DNA from: Eubacteriales bacterium
GTDB taxonomy: Bacteria > Bacillota > Clostridia > Lachnospirales > Lachnospiraceae
Length of the DNA: 62,544 nucleotides
Assembly: GCA_030524175.1 (NCBI GenBank)
Contig: JAUNHC010000034.1
Location: 1 to 62,544, forward strand
Direction of reading: 5' to 3'
The position numbers and the translations under genes were made by a program. Shown here in pieces: positions 44,949 to 53,731 of this stretch (the stretch's first letter is position 1; every line of letters begins with the position of its first letter). The notes below the pieces were generated by a model. It was not told where the DNA came from. It did not search any database and saw only the letters and a list, made by a program, of their open reading frames with translations.

Positions 44949-45419
44949 TCAGCTAATGGTTACTTCAGAGATTACCGTAGATTCTGCCCAAGTACGGTTT
45001 CCTGATGTATAGGCCTGCACATCCATATAACCACCTGCATATTCCGACGGTACTGTTATTTTTGTTCCGTGTAATACTATTGTTTTCTGTCCCGTTTTCA
45101 CCAATGTCCAGGTATATTCAACATCCGGGCTTGTAATCGTACTGCTTGGGGCGCCACTTCTTCGCGCCAGAGATGCATTCACCTCACCCGTAGAGACAGC
45201 CTGTCCCCAGTCTGTAATACCGCCGATGATACCGTTCTCTGCCGTTGGCTGCAGAGAGTTGGCTACGCCTCCCTTCCATACACTTACATAGAAGTAATCC
45301 TTCAATTGAAGGAGATCCGCCGCCATTACCGGAACTGCATTTCCCATAAGCATCACTGCACAAATCAATACTGCCAGATACCTTTTGCTTTTTTTCAGCT
45401 TTTCTACCATACTCATCAT
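44949..45419 (-). CDS. Small secreted beta-rich protein
   Basis: A 156-aa exported protein: signal peptide about 1-33 (RYLAVLICAVMLMGNAVPV, cleavage after VMA), then a short beta-rich domain with DYFYVSVWKGG, YTWTLVKTGQK and GGYMDVQAYTSG. No family recognised; the end looks Ig-like. Start ATG 45419 behind AAGGAGG. It is upstream of and probably co-transcribed with the large surface protein, and could be a partner or subunit. Confidence 0.8.
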   Translation of the reverse strand: MMSMVEKLKKSKRYLAVLICAVMLMGNAVPVMAADLLQLKDYFYVSVWKGGVANSLQPTAENGIIGGITDWGQAVSTGEVNASLARRSGAPSSTITSPDVEYTWTLVKTGQKTIVLHGTKITVPSEYAGGYMDVQAYTSGNRTWAESTVISEVTIS

Positions 45420-45682
45420 CCTAAATATCCTCCTTTTTAATAAGCAAGCTTCCTTTATTGGTAAATGTTATTTTTTAAGGGCTTCCAATCCTCTCTTTTG
45501 CTGCCGTCAAGTCTCATATGTCTCGGCAGCAAACCATACCCGGAATTTTTATACCTCCTTTTTTATATTCTTTTGTGTTGTTACCTCCTTCTCGAGTTTA
45601 CATAAGTTATGTTTCCCCTGGCAGAAGCCATGGCGAATGCACGGGAAGATGAATAGATTCGTTCATTTCCCCTAAAACCACG
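45420..45682 (-). other. Structured leader of the surface-protein operon
   Basis: The 442-bp gap 45420-45861 holds a terminator and this leader. Seen on the minus strand: a 10-bp hairpin TTTGCTGCCG/CGGCAGCAAA (45524-45533 with 45497-45506) without U tract, and two AGGAGG sites not followed by a good reading frame, besides the real one. It matches no riboswitch class that I know. Confidence 0.4.
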
Positions 45683-45716
45683 AAATGCGAACACGCTTTT
45701 ACACGTGTTCGCATTT
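45683..45716 (-). terminator. Terminator of the polyol/ketose operon
   Basis: Perfect 13-bp stem AAATGCGAACACG/CGTGTTCGCATTT (45683-45695 with 45704-45716). The following minus-strand U content is weak (GUGGUUUU), so it may be partial. Confidence 0.65.
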
Positions 45717-45861
45717 CTATTTGCTTTCATCATAACAAAATGACAGACAAATTTCAATACAAATTCATTATTTCACAAAAAAACTCTTAATAAGCTGTGA
45801 CTTTCTTTTAAGGGTACTGTCAGCAGTACACCTGAATAAAAGAAATTTTCCTAATATTTCA

Positions 45862-47349
45862 TTAAATAGTATCTTCGGAAATATACTTGATCCCTGTCTG
45901 GATCCTGAGATATTTCTGGTACTTTTTCTCACATATCTGTACCGCAGCTTCTTCCGGCTCATAGCAGGCTTCCACTTTAACGGTTCCCTCTGTTATCTTC
46001 TGAAAAGAGCAGTCATCTTTATTTTCCTGCGCTGCCAGAAACGCAATTCCAAATGCCGGTCCGATCATTCCATTCATTTTTTCGATTTTCATATTCAGGA
46101 CATTTGCAAGAGTCTGCATCCATACGCTGCTCTTTGCACCTCCGCCGACCACTTTGATTGCTTTGTAGCATCTGACAGGGAGCTGCATCTCTTCTGCAAG
46201 CTGTCTCAGGCTGAAGCACAGCCCTTCAATGACTGCATATAAAAGCGTATATTTATCCGTATCAATGCCAAGTCCGATAAAAGCCCCCCGCAAATCAGGA
46301 TCAGCATAAATAGTTTTGTCACCTGCCAAATGCGGATAAAACAGAACCTCGCTGTTCATCATCTGATCCGGAATCATCTTTTTGTCCACTGCGCTGAGAT
46401 CATGGAAGCCCATAATCTCTTTCGCACACCAGTCAAAGGTACTTCCGTTAGACTGTACCACCCCCTGTATGAGACAGGAATAACTGAATCCGTCCAGTGA
46501 AAAGAGGATAAGCTTTCCTTTTGCCTGTCTGTCAGGCTCCTTTACCGGCATCATAAGCACGCCGGAGGTTCCAAGGGAAATGACCGGATAACCTTTTCCA
46601 AGACAGCCTGTGGAAATGGCTGTGGCAGGATTATCTCCCGTTCCTACCAAAACCTCCACATCCTTTTCCAAATGTAGAAGCTCTGCCATGTCCTCTGTAA
46701 TGCAGCCGGCTATAGTCATGCTTCCCGCTACTTTGGGATATGCAGTTTTTGGCAGTCCCAGCAGTTTTCTCATATCCTCAGACCACTCTCGGCTGCTGAG
46801 CTGATACAGGCAGGAAGTAGAGGCACCGCAATAATCTGTACAGTATTCCCCAGTCAGTCTGAATACAAGGTAATCAGGCCCAATAAGGAACCTATGGATC
46901 TTTTGGAATTTTTCCTGTTGGTTTTTCCTTAACCAGTACAAATTTGCTGCCGGACTGCCTGTAGATACCGTTCTGGCAAGGTAATCTCCGTCCGGAAAGT
47001 TTTTCATCTTATCCCGCAATTCCGGCAGAAGCTCCTTTGCACGCAGATCGTTCCACATCAATGCAGGGCCTATGGATTTTCCATTTACATCGAGTATGAT
47101 CAAGGTATGCATCTGACCTGTGATACCGATTCTTTTCAGCTTACTCCGGTCTTGATCAGCCAGTATTTTGTCTATACCATTTTTCATGCATGTAACCCAG
47201 ATTTCCGGGTCTATTTCACTCCGGCCTGCATCTGTTTTCATTGTCTGATAATCCTGAGTAACCTGATCCAGTACATTCTTCTTTTCATCAATCAGAACTA
47301 TCTTCATAGCAGAGGTTCCTAAATCAATACCTAAGTAAGTATTACCCAT
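45862..47349 (-). CDS. xylB: FGGY carbohydrate kinase, xylulokinase-like
   Basis: A 495-aa sugar kinase of the FGGY family, closest in motifs to xylulokinase: YLGIDLGTSAMKIVLID, GITGQMHTLIILD, LMWNDLRA, GTGDNPATAIS, ISLGTSGV, and VVGGGAKSSVWMQTLANVL near the end. It would phosphorylate a ketose (D-xylulose or a similar one) with ATP. It is last in a nine-gene operon that also has a second FGGY kinase. The gene symbol is by similarity; the real substrate may be another ketose. Confidence 0.85.
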   Translation of the reverse strand: MGNTYLGIDLGTSAMKIVLIDEKKNVLDQVTQDYQTMKTDAGRSEIDPEIWVTCMKNGIDKILADQDRSKLKRIGITGQMHTLIILDVNGKSIGPALMWNDLRAKELLPELRDKMKNFPDGDYLARTVSTGSPAANLYWLRKNQQEKFQKIHRFLIGPDYLVFRLTGEYCTDYCGASTSCLYQLSSREWSEDMRKLLGLPKTAYPKVAGSMTIAGCITEDMAELLHLEKDVEVLVGTGDNPATAISTGCLGKGYPVISLGTSGVLMMPVKEPDRQAKGKLILFSLDGFSYSCLIQGVVQSNGSTFDWCAKEIMGFHDLSAVDKKMIPDQMMNSEVLFYPHLAGDKTIYADPDLRGAFIGLGIDTDKYTLLYAVIEGLCFSLRQLAEEMQLPVRCYKAIKVVGGGAKSSVWMQTLANVLNMKIEKMNGMIGPAFGIAFLAAQENKDDCSFQKITEGTVKVEACYEPEEAAVQICEKKYQKYLRIQTGIKYISEDTI

Positions 47350-47374
47350 ACTTTACCACCTTTACAGATAACAA

Positions 47375-48211
47375 TTAATTCTCATTAATCATCATCACTA
47401 ATTCTTTTGCCCTCCTGCTGACATTTTCCACTGCCGCAACACTGAGATGGATTACATCATGTTCATTATGGTTTGTCTCATAAGCTTCTCCAAATGTACG
47501 GATATACTCTTTACGCAGGTCTGAACCATAATTGATTTTTATCAGGCCATACTTCTTTGCTTCCCATATGACTTCCTTGGGGATTCCTGAGCCGCCATGC
47601 AATACCAGCGGAACTGAGGATACCTGATGGATTTGTTTAAGAAGGGGAATATCTATCTGAGGGTTCAGGCACAGGCCATGCACATTTCCTATAGAAACCG
47701 CAAGCGTATCACAGCCTGTCCGTTCAACAAAATCTGCAACCATATCCGGGTCTGTTTTGCTGTCAGATTCATTGACAATATCTTCTTCTTTTCCTCTGAG
47801 TGCCCCAAGCTCTGCCTCCACGGGAATGCCGTAGAAATGACAGTATTCTGCTGCCCGTCTGCATTCTTTTATATTTTCTTCATATGGAAGATGGGATGCA
47901 TCTATCATGATTGATGTAAATCCTGCATCCACACATTCCTTCACATCCTCAAAGGACTTCCCGTGATCAAGATGAAGTCCTACAGGAGTCTCTGCTTCCT
48001 TTACTGCATCCTGCGCAATCCTGGAAATAATATATGGATTGGAAAGGCGGAGATTGTTAGAAGAAATCTGTATGTATCCGGGCAGTTCTGCCTCAATCAA
48101 TCCCTTGGCAATGGCATATGTCATTTCCAGATCTGTAGTATTAAATGCAGGTAATATATAATTATGCTTCTGCGCATAATTCATAAGGTCAAAACCGTTT
48201 ACTAGCTTCAT
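47375..48211 (-). CDS. Class II ketose-bisphosphate aldolase family
   Basis: A 278-aa zinc aldolase of the fructose/tagatose-bisphosphate family (FbaA/GatY/KbaY). Metal and catalytic blocks: LHLDHGKSFED (zinc His), VEAELGALRG, IGNVHGLC (zinc His), VLHGGSGIPKE (zinc His) and KINYGSDLR. It cleaves a ketose (bis)phosphate to dihydroxyacetone phosphate and an aldehyde (phosphate). Between two FGGY kinases it probably acts on the phosphorylated product of one of them. Confidence 0.9.
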   Translation of the reverse strand: MKLVNGFDLMNYAQKHNYILPAFNTTDLEMTYAIAKGLIEAELPGYIQISSNNLRLSNPYIISRIAQDAVKEAETPVGLHLDHGKSFEDVKECVDAGFTSIMIDASHLPYEENIKECRRAAEYCHFYGIPVEAELGALRGKEEDIVNESDSKTDPDMVADFVERTGCDTLAVSIGNVHGLCLNPQIDIPLLKQIHQVSSVPLVLHGGSGIPKEVIWEAKKYGLIKINYGSDLRKEYIRTFGEAYETNHNEHDVIHLSVAAVENVSRRAKELVMMINEN

Positions 48212-48261
48212 TTCTTTCCTCCAAAATATTTATATCATCCAAAAAACCACCTGCCGGTCAG

Positions 48262-49749
48262 TTACTTAAAATCATACATTTTTTCGTACAATAATTTATA
48301 TCTCTGAAATTTTTCACTATAATATCTGTGCATTTCAGGATTTGGTACATATTCCTTTTTTATCTTCACAGCACTTTCAATGGCCTGAGAAAGAGACACA
48401 TATGCACCGTCTGCAACAGCTGCCATAAGCATACAGCCAAGGGTTCCCGCTTCATTGTTTTCAAGAGAGACCACTTTCATATTAAAGACATCTGATCTGA
48501 TCTGGAGGGTAAGTTCAGAAGCTGCTCCTCCCCCGGTAACTGCTATACGATCCATCTCAGTCCCAAGTTTCCTCAAACGCTCATAGGCAAGGTACATCTG
48601 AAAAGCCATTCCCTCCAGGATCCCACGGTAAATCTCTTCCGGCTTTGTGTGAATGGTAAGTCCAGCAATGGTTCCCCTGGCATCCATAGATAAATCCGGA
48701 TTTCCTGATGAACCAAACTGGGGCAGGACCATCACATCTGTCATGATACCGTCTGCACATCTGTCCATCTCGGCAAAAAAGTCCTTCCCCTCTGCTTCCC
48801 ATCGACAGCGCATCTCTCCTAAAATAGTATCTCGCGCCCAATTTTTCAGTGCCCCGCAGGTTGTGATCTCTATACTGGACAAATAGGTATCCGTCATGAC
48901 ATAGGGAATGCAGGTAAAATCATTCTCCATCATGTAAGAAGTCATGGAAGCTTTTGGAAGCATGGCAAACATAAATTCACATGTTCCCATCCCGCATTCC
49001 CCTGTACTCATACCTGACAATCCGCTTCCAAGGGCAGCACACGTCTGATCGTGCCCTCCTGCCACAAGCTTCATATCCGGATTCAGATGAAATTCTTCCG
49101 CTCTGCCGGGAAGGATCGTTCCAATGACTGTACAGGGTTTTACCGGTGCGGACATCTGTGCCTTATCAATTCCTGCCAAACTCAAAAGTTCTCCGGACCA
49201 TGTCAGCCTGTTAATATCAAAAGCCATACTTCTGGCGGCTGACGTGTAGCTTACCTTTCGCTGTCCTGTAAGCATATAGCCTACATAATCCTCATAAAAC
49301 AGTATTGCTTTTGCTTTCTTTATCACTTCTGTGTTACGGCTCAGCCACATATACTTGGGAAGGCCGTATAATTCGTTGGGAGGCAGCCCTGTAATTTCAA
49401 AAATCCTCTCACTGCCCACTTTTTCTATAATTTCATTTGTCTCTTCAATTCCTCTGCTATCACCGGTAAGCATGGAATTCCATAAGATTTCGTCATTTTC
49501 ACCAAGACATACAATGGATTCCCCCAAGCTTGTGACAGCCATTGCCTCAATAGGCTCCGGACAATTCTCTCCTACCTCTGTCAGCATCTCCCTGATATTT
49601 TTCATTACCGTATCGGGGTTTAATTCCCGGTGTCCGCCTGTTCCTGATTCTTCATATTTCCTTGAGGCTTTATAAAGTACGTTTCCTTTCAAATCGTAAA
49701 CCAGCATTTTGCTTCCGCTGGTTCCGACATCCATACCTGCATATGCCAT
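48262..49749 (-). CDS. FGGY carbohydrate kinase, substrate unclear
   Basis: A 495-aa FGGY kinase: YAGMDVGTSGSKMLVYD, AVTSLGESIVCLG, NSMLTGDSRG in place of the usual WxDxR block, VAGGHDQTCAALGSG, MGTCEFMF, and VTGGGAASELTLQIRSDVF. Divergent from xylulokinase and from the kinase at 45862, so a different ketose or polyol is likely. 31 bp behind the DeoR gene. Confidence 0.85.
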   Translation of the reverse strand: MAYAGMDVGTSGSKMLVYDLKGNVLYKASRKYEESGTGGHRELNPDTVMKNIREMLTEVGENCPEPIEAMAVTSLGESIVCLGENDEILWNSMLTGDSRGIEETNEIIEKVGSERIFEITGLPPNELYGLPKYMWLSRNTEVIKKAKAILFYEDYVGYMLTGQRKVSYTSAARSMAFDINRLTWSGELLSLAGIDKAQMSAPVKPCTVIGTILPGRAEEFHLNPDMKLVAGGHDQTCAALGSGLSGMSTGECGMGTCEFMFAMLPKASMTSYMMENDFTCIPYVMTDTYLSSIEITTCGALKNWARDTILGEMRCRWEAEGKDFFAEMDRCADGIMTDVMVLPQFGSSGNPDLSMDARGTIAGLTIHTKPEEIYRGILEGMAFQMYLAYERLRKLGTEMDRIAVTGGGAASELTLQIRSDVFNMKVVSLENNEAGTLGCMLMAAVADGAYVSLSQAIESAVKIKKEYVPNPEMHRYYSEKFQRYKLLYEKMYDFK

Positions 49750-49780
49750 ATAATACCTCTGTGTTATTTATGCACATGTT

Positions 49781-50551
49781 TTAAGCTGCTATGATCACTT
49801 GTATATTTGCGGATTCCAGCTTCTGTACAATCTCTTCAGATATTCCGGCATCTGTAATTATCCCTGCTACATTAACCGCATTGGTATAGCTGACAAGATT
49901 ATGGGTGCTGAATTTTGAAGAGTCTGCCAAAATATAGCTTTTTACACTTTGTTGTATTACCCGGTTCTTTAAGCCTACCTCAGAAGTAGTTCCCACATAA
50001 GCATTTCCTTCTTCATCAATGGCATTTGCTCCAAGGAAGGTGATATCGATTCTGAACTTTGCAAGTATTTCTTCCGCTATAGAACCGCAGGTAGAAAGAC
50101 TGTTCTGCCGCAGATCCCCTCCTATCAGAAATACCGACAGATTTCTGTGGTTAATAGCCTCCTGTGCGATATTCAGGCCGTTTGTCAGGATCATGTTCCG
50201 GTAATCCATCGGTATATTCCGGGCAATATAATAGGTTGTTGTACCGGAATCAAGGAAAATATTCTGTCCCGGTTCTATAAGCTCCAGTGCTTTTTTTGCT
50301 ATTTTTTCTTTCTCCTCACAGCACTTTTGTACACGAAGTGTATATGGTGGCTCTCTCATTTCTTTAGTAGATACGAGATAGGCACCTCCATGGGTTCTCA
50401 CAATAGATGTATCAGCATTGGAAAGTACATCAAGGTCACGCCGTATTGTCATTTCACTGACATTAAACATTTTGCACAGCGTATTATTCTGTACCTCTCC
50501 GTCTCTCTTTAATATACTTTTTATTTCATTCAGACGAAATTCTTTCAACAT
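49781..50551 (-). CDS. DeoR-family transcriptional regulator
   Basis: A 256-aa regulator: N-terminal helix-turn-helix NTLCKMFNVSEMTIRRDLDVL and C-terminal sensor domain with IFLDSGTTTYYIA, the family phosphosugar pocket. It lies within the operon and probably represses it until a phosphorylated ketose builds up. A TATAAT at 50608-50613 on the minus strand could give it a weak promoter of its own. Confidence 0.92.
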   Translation of the reverse strand: MLKEFRLNEIKSILKRDGEVQNNTLCKMFNVSEMTIRRDLDVLSNADTSIVRTHGGAYLVSTKEMREPPYTLRVQKCCEEKEKIAKKALELIEPGQNIFLDSGTTTYYIARNIPMDYRNMILTNGLNIAQEAINHRNLSVFLIGGDLRQNSLSTCGSIAEEILAKFRIDITFLGANAIDEEGNAYVGTTSEVGLKNRVIQQSVKSYILADSSKFSTHNLVSYTNAVNVAGIITDAGISEEIVQKLESANIQVIIAA

Positions 50552-50619
50552 CTTTTGGTCCCCCTTAAAATTTGCATAATGGCTATTTTCGCTATTTAAC
50601 TAACCTTATTATACATGAA

Positions 50620-51627
50620 TCAGCTAAATTTTACGATGATTTTATTGCTGGTTTTCCCCGCAACGAAATCTGCAAATTTCTCCGGCATTTCTTCAAGAGA
50701 AATCACCTGTCCGATCAGCGGCTTCAGATCAAGGCCCCCGTTTATCATGGATATGGACTGGGGCATTGTTTTCTGAAGCGCATAGGAACCAATAATTTTC
50801 AAATCACGGTAGTAGATATCAAATGGATTGATTTTAATTTCGCTGTCTGTGGGGCAGACACCAAATGCAACATAGGTGCCTGTATCTGCAAGAAGCTTTA
50901 CCGCCATCTCCCCTACCTTGGGAACACCTGTGGCTTCGATGATAAAATCAAACCCCTGGGGATATAATTCTCTAAGCTTTTCCTCCACATGCTCATCAGA
51001 CATAACAGCATGGTCTGCGCCAAGCTCTTTTGCCTTTGAAAGCTGGGGTTCTTTAATATCAATGATCGTAACGCTTCCTGCACCTCTGCGCCTGGCCATC
51101 ATTAGCTGCATCAGACCTATGGTCCCCGCACCGCATATAAGTACATCTGCGCCTATAGGAATGCACGCTTTATTGTGGCTGTTTATGACACAGGCCAGTG
51201 GTTCCGCCATAGAACCTTCCACCAAATCCATCTCTCCTGCAGGGAACACACAGCGCTCCGGGACTGTGACATATTCGGCAAATGCTCCATTTCTTGTATT
51301 CCCGATCACTTGGATATCCTCGCAGTGGATCTGCTTATTCTGCTTACAGTATCGGCATTTTTCGCAGAACACATTAGGATCAGCGATCACGCGGTCTCCT
51401 GCTTTAAATTGTGTCACCTCTTCCCCTGCTTCTTCCACTATGCCGGAAAACTCATGACCGGGAATAATAGGATAATTAGTCACATGCTCTCCCTTAAAGG
51501 TATGGATATCTGTACCGCAGAATCCTGCTGCTGCAACTTTGATCAGTACCTCGTCTGCCTTGGGTACAGGCTTATCCACCTCAAAAACGCCTGCCTCAAA
51601 GGGCTTTTTAATCACAAATGCTTTCAT
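50620..51627 (-). CDS. Zinc-dependent medium-chain polyol dehydrogenase 1
   Basis: A 335-aa MDR dehydrogenase (sorbitol/threonine dehydrogenase group). Catalytic zinc: FCGTDIH (Cys about 37) and PGHEFSG; structural zinc: CEKCRYCKQNKQIHC; Rossmann dinucleotide site ICGAGTIGLMQ. It would oxidise a secondary alcohol of a polyol to a ketose with NAD(P). 18 bp behind a second, different dehydrogenase. Confidence 0.9.
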   Translation of the reverse strand: MKAFVIKKPFEAGVFEVDKPVPKADEVLIKVAAAGFCGTDIHTFKGEHVTNYPIIPGHEFSGIVEEAGEEVTQFKAGDRVIADPNVFCEKCRYCKQNKQIHCEDIQVIGNTRNGAFAEYVTVPERCVFPAGEMDLVEGSMAEPLACVINSHNKACIPIGADVLICGAGTIGLMQLMMARRRGAGSVTIIDIKEPQLSKAKELGADHAVMSDEHVEEKLRELYPQGFDFIIEATGVPKVGEMAVKLLADTGTYVAFGVCPTDSEIKINPFDIYYRDLKIIGSYALQKTMPQSISMINGGLDLKPLIGQVISLEEMPEKFADFVAGKTSNKIIVKFS

Positions 51628-51645
51628 TTCCGGTTTCCTTTCTCC

Positions 51646-52716
51646 TTACGGAATCATTGCTACTTTAAATGCAGTTTCATCCTTTTCAGCAGTTTCGAAC
51701 GCCTGCTCCCAGTCTTTTAACGGGAACTTATGAGAGATGATTCCATCTGACTTGATCGTCCCGTCTGCCAGACCTTTGATGACAGGGCCATAGCAGTACG
51801 GTCCCAAATGAGCACCCAGAATATCTATTTCTTTCGTGTCTCCGATAATGTTCCAGTCAGCCATAATTTCTTTTGGGAACACTCCGAACTGGACAAATCT
51901 ACCCAGATTACGGATCAAGCCAAGGCCCTGCTGTACACTTTTTTCGCTTCCGGATGCTTCAATATAAACATCACATCCATACCCGCCTGTCAGTTCCATC
52001 ACCTCCCTGACAACATCTGTTTCCTTGGGATTCAATACAATATCACAGCCAAATTCTTTCCCCTTTTCCAGCCGTTCCTCTCTCAAATCCAGCCCGATCA
52101 ATAATCTCGGACTGTGATTTGCTGCAACGGAAACCATCCCCTGCCCAATTGCACCTAAACCAGAGATCACCACAACATCGTTATGGCCGATCTTGCCCCG
52201 CTCAACTGCGTGCATACTGCAGGCATACGGTTCGATGAGCAGAGCCCTCTCCAATGGCATATCTTTAGGTATTTTATGGTTGATACCCCGCTTATGGAAT
52301 TTCATATATTCTGCAAATCCGCCTTGTGTATGATGTTTAAATCCATAGACATCACTTTCACGGCACATCCAATACTGTCCTGCCTTACAATAAACGCACT
52401 CGCCGCAAGGTACAATCTGTTCTGAAATTACATGGTCACCAATTTCAAATCCCTTTACTTCTTTTCCCAGTTCAACAATTTCTCCCACAAACTCATGGCC
52501 CCCGATACACGGTGCCTGTATGTATCGGTTTTCCGGTGCAGTTCCCCAGATACGGATTCCGCCGTGCAGCGTCTTTACATCGCCTGCACAAATTCCTGCA
52601 CCGAGGATTTTGACTATCATTTCCCCTTCATCCGTAATCTCCGGTACGGGAACCTCATCCAGCCTGAAATCATAAGGTGCATACATTCTTAGTGCCTTCA
52701 TAGTTTTCTGTTCCAT
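51646..52716 (-). CDS. Zinc-dependent medium-chain polyol dehydrogenase 2
   Basis: A 356-aa MDR dehydrogenase: GICAGDVKTLHGG (catalytic Cys), GGHEFVGEIV, structural zinc set CGECVYCKAGQYWMC, Rossmann ISGLGAIGQGM. It shares only family motifs with its neighbour, so the two likely act at different positions or on different polyols. Behind the ABC permease gene. Confidence 0.9.
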   Translation of the reverse strand: MEQKTMKALRMYAPYDFRLDEVPVPEITDEGEMIVKILGAGICAGDVKTLHGGIRIWGTAPENRYIQAPCIGGHEFVGEIVELGKEVKGFEIGDHVISEQIVPCGECVYCKAGQYWMCRESDVYGFKHHTQGGFAEYMKFHKRGINHKIPKDMPLERALLIEPYACSMHAVERGKIGHNDVVVISGLGAIGQGMVSVAANHSPRLLIGLDLREERLEKGKEFGCDIVLNPKETDVVREVMELTGGYGCDVYIEASGSEKSVQQGLGLIRNLGRFVQFGVFPKEIMADWNIIGDTKEIDILGAHLGPYCYGPVIKGLADGTIKSDGIISHKFPLKDWEQAFETAEKDETAFKVAMIP

Positions 52717-52739
52717 AGCTATTGATCTCCTTTTTATGT

Positions 52740-53717
52740 TTATGCTTTTTTATGTCTGAAGCCTGTTAACAGATTCTGGTTCCGCATTGCATCAAGGGTG
52801 ACTGCCAGAAGAATTACAACGCCCTGGATAAACTGCTGATAATAAGCAGATACATTTAAAAGATCCAGTGCATTCTGAATCAGACCCATAATGATAATAC
52901 CAAGGAAGGTTCCGAAGATTTTCCCTTTTCCTCCGCAGGTGACGCTGCATCCGCCGATGACACATCCGGTAATGGCGGACATATCCAGTCCTTTTGCAAT
53001 AGAAACAGGACAGGAATCCAGCCTTGCGATCAGTACAAGACCTGCAAAGGTAGAGAGCATTCCGGCTATGACATAAACAAATAAAATCACTTTGCTGTTG
53101 TTCACTCCCGCAATTCTTGTGGCAGTTGGATTTCCTCCCACTGCATAAATGGTTCTTCCCAGGGAGGTATGTGTGAGGAAAAGTCCGAATATAATAAATA
53201 ATACAATGGTCCAGATCACGGACATGGGAATGCCAAAGACTTTTCCTGCCCCCACTTTCAAAAATCCCTCAGGAAGTCCATATAAGGGCTTTCCTTTTGA
53301 AAAAACAAGGTGAGCGCCTCTTGCCATCTGTTCCAGTGCCAATGTGACAATAAGCGGCGGAATACCTACACGGGCCACTGCAAATCCATTAATGGCGCCT
53401 ACTGCCGCTCCCACGGCCAAGGCTGCAAGCATTGCCAGAAACCAGGGTGTCCCTTTCAGCATAAGATAAGCAGCAAACCATGAGGACAATGCCAATGTTC
53501 CTCCAACAGACAGGTTGATTCCTCCAGTAAGAATCACCATAGTCATGCCGATCGCCGTAATTCCATAGACTGAAATATACTGGATTATATTCGTAATATT
53601 ATTGAATGTAAGAAAATATGGTGATGCAAAGGTCATTGCAATAAAAATCACCAGAATTATGATCAAAAGCATACTTTGTTCCCGGACTAACTGATATCCT
53701 TTTTTTAAGCTCTTCAT
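52740..53717 (-). CDS. RbsC-type sugar ABC permease
   Basis: A 325-aa polytopic membrane protein (about 9-10 segments) of the ribose/xylose-type permease family: TLALSSWFAAYLM, AVGGNPTATRIAGVN (coupling EAA-like loop) and DMSAITGCVIGGCSV. A single gene, so it probably homodimerises. Works with the ATPase 14 bp upstream and the binding protein. Confidence 0.93.
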   Translation of the reverse strand: MKSLKKGYQLVREQSMLLIIILVIFIAMTFASPYFLTFNNITNIIQYISVYGITAIGMTMVILTGGINLSVGGTLALSSWFAAYLMLKGTPWFLAMLAALAVGAAVGAINGFAVARVGIPPLIVTLALEQMARGAHLVFSKGKPLYGLPEGFLKVGAGKVFGIPMSVIWTIVLFIIFGLFLTHTSLGRTIYAVGGNPTATRIAGVNNSKVILFVYVIAGMLSTFAGLVLIARLDSCPVSIAKGLDMSAITGCVIGGCSVTCGGKGKIFGTFLGIIIMGLIQNALDLLNVSAYYQQFIQGVVILLAVTLDAMRNQNLLTGFRHKKA

Positions 53718-53731
53718 AATAACCTCTTTCT

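Noticed and set aside
45420-45680. Cyclic-di-GMP riboswitch in the surface-protein leader
   Set aside because: A hairpin is present but the conserved GEMM core and tetraloop-receptor elements are not visible.
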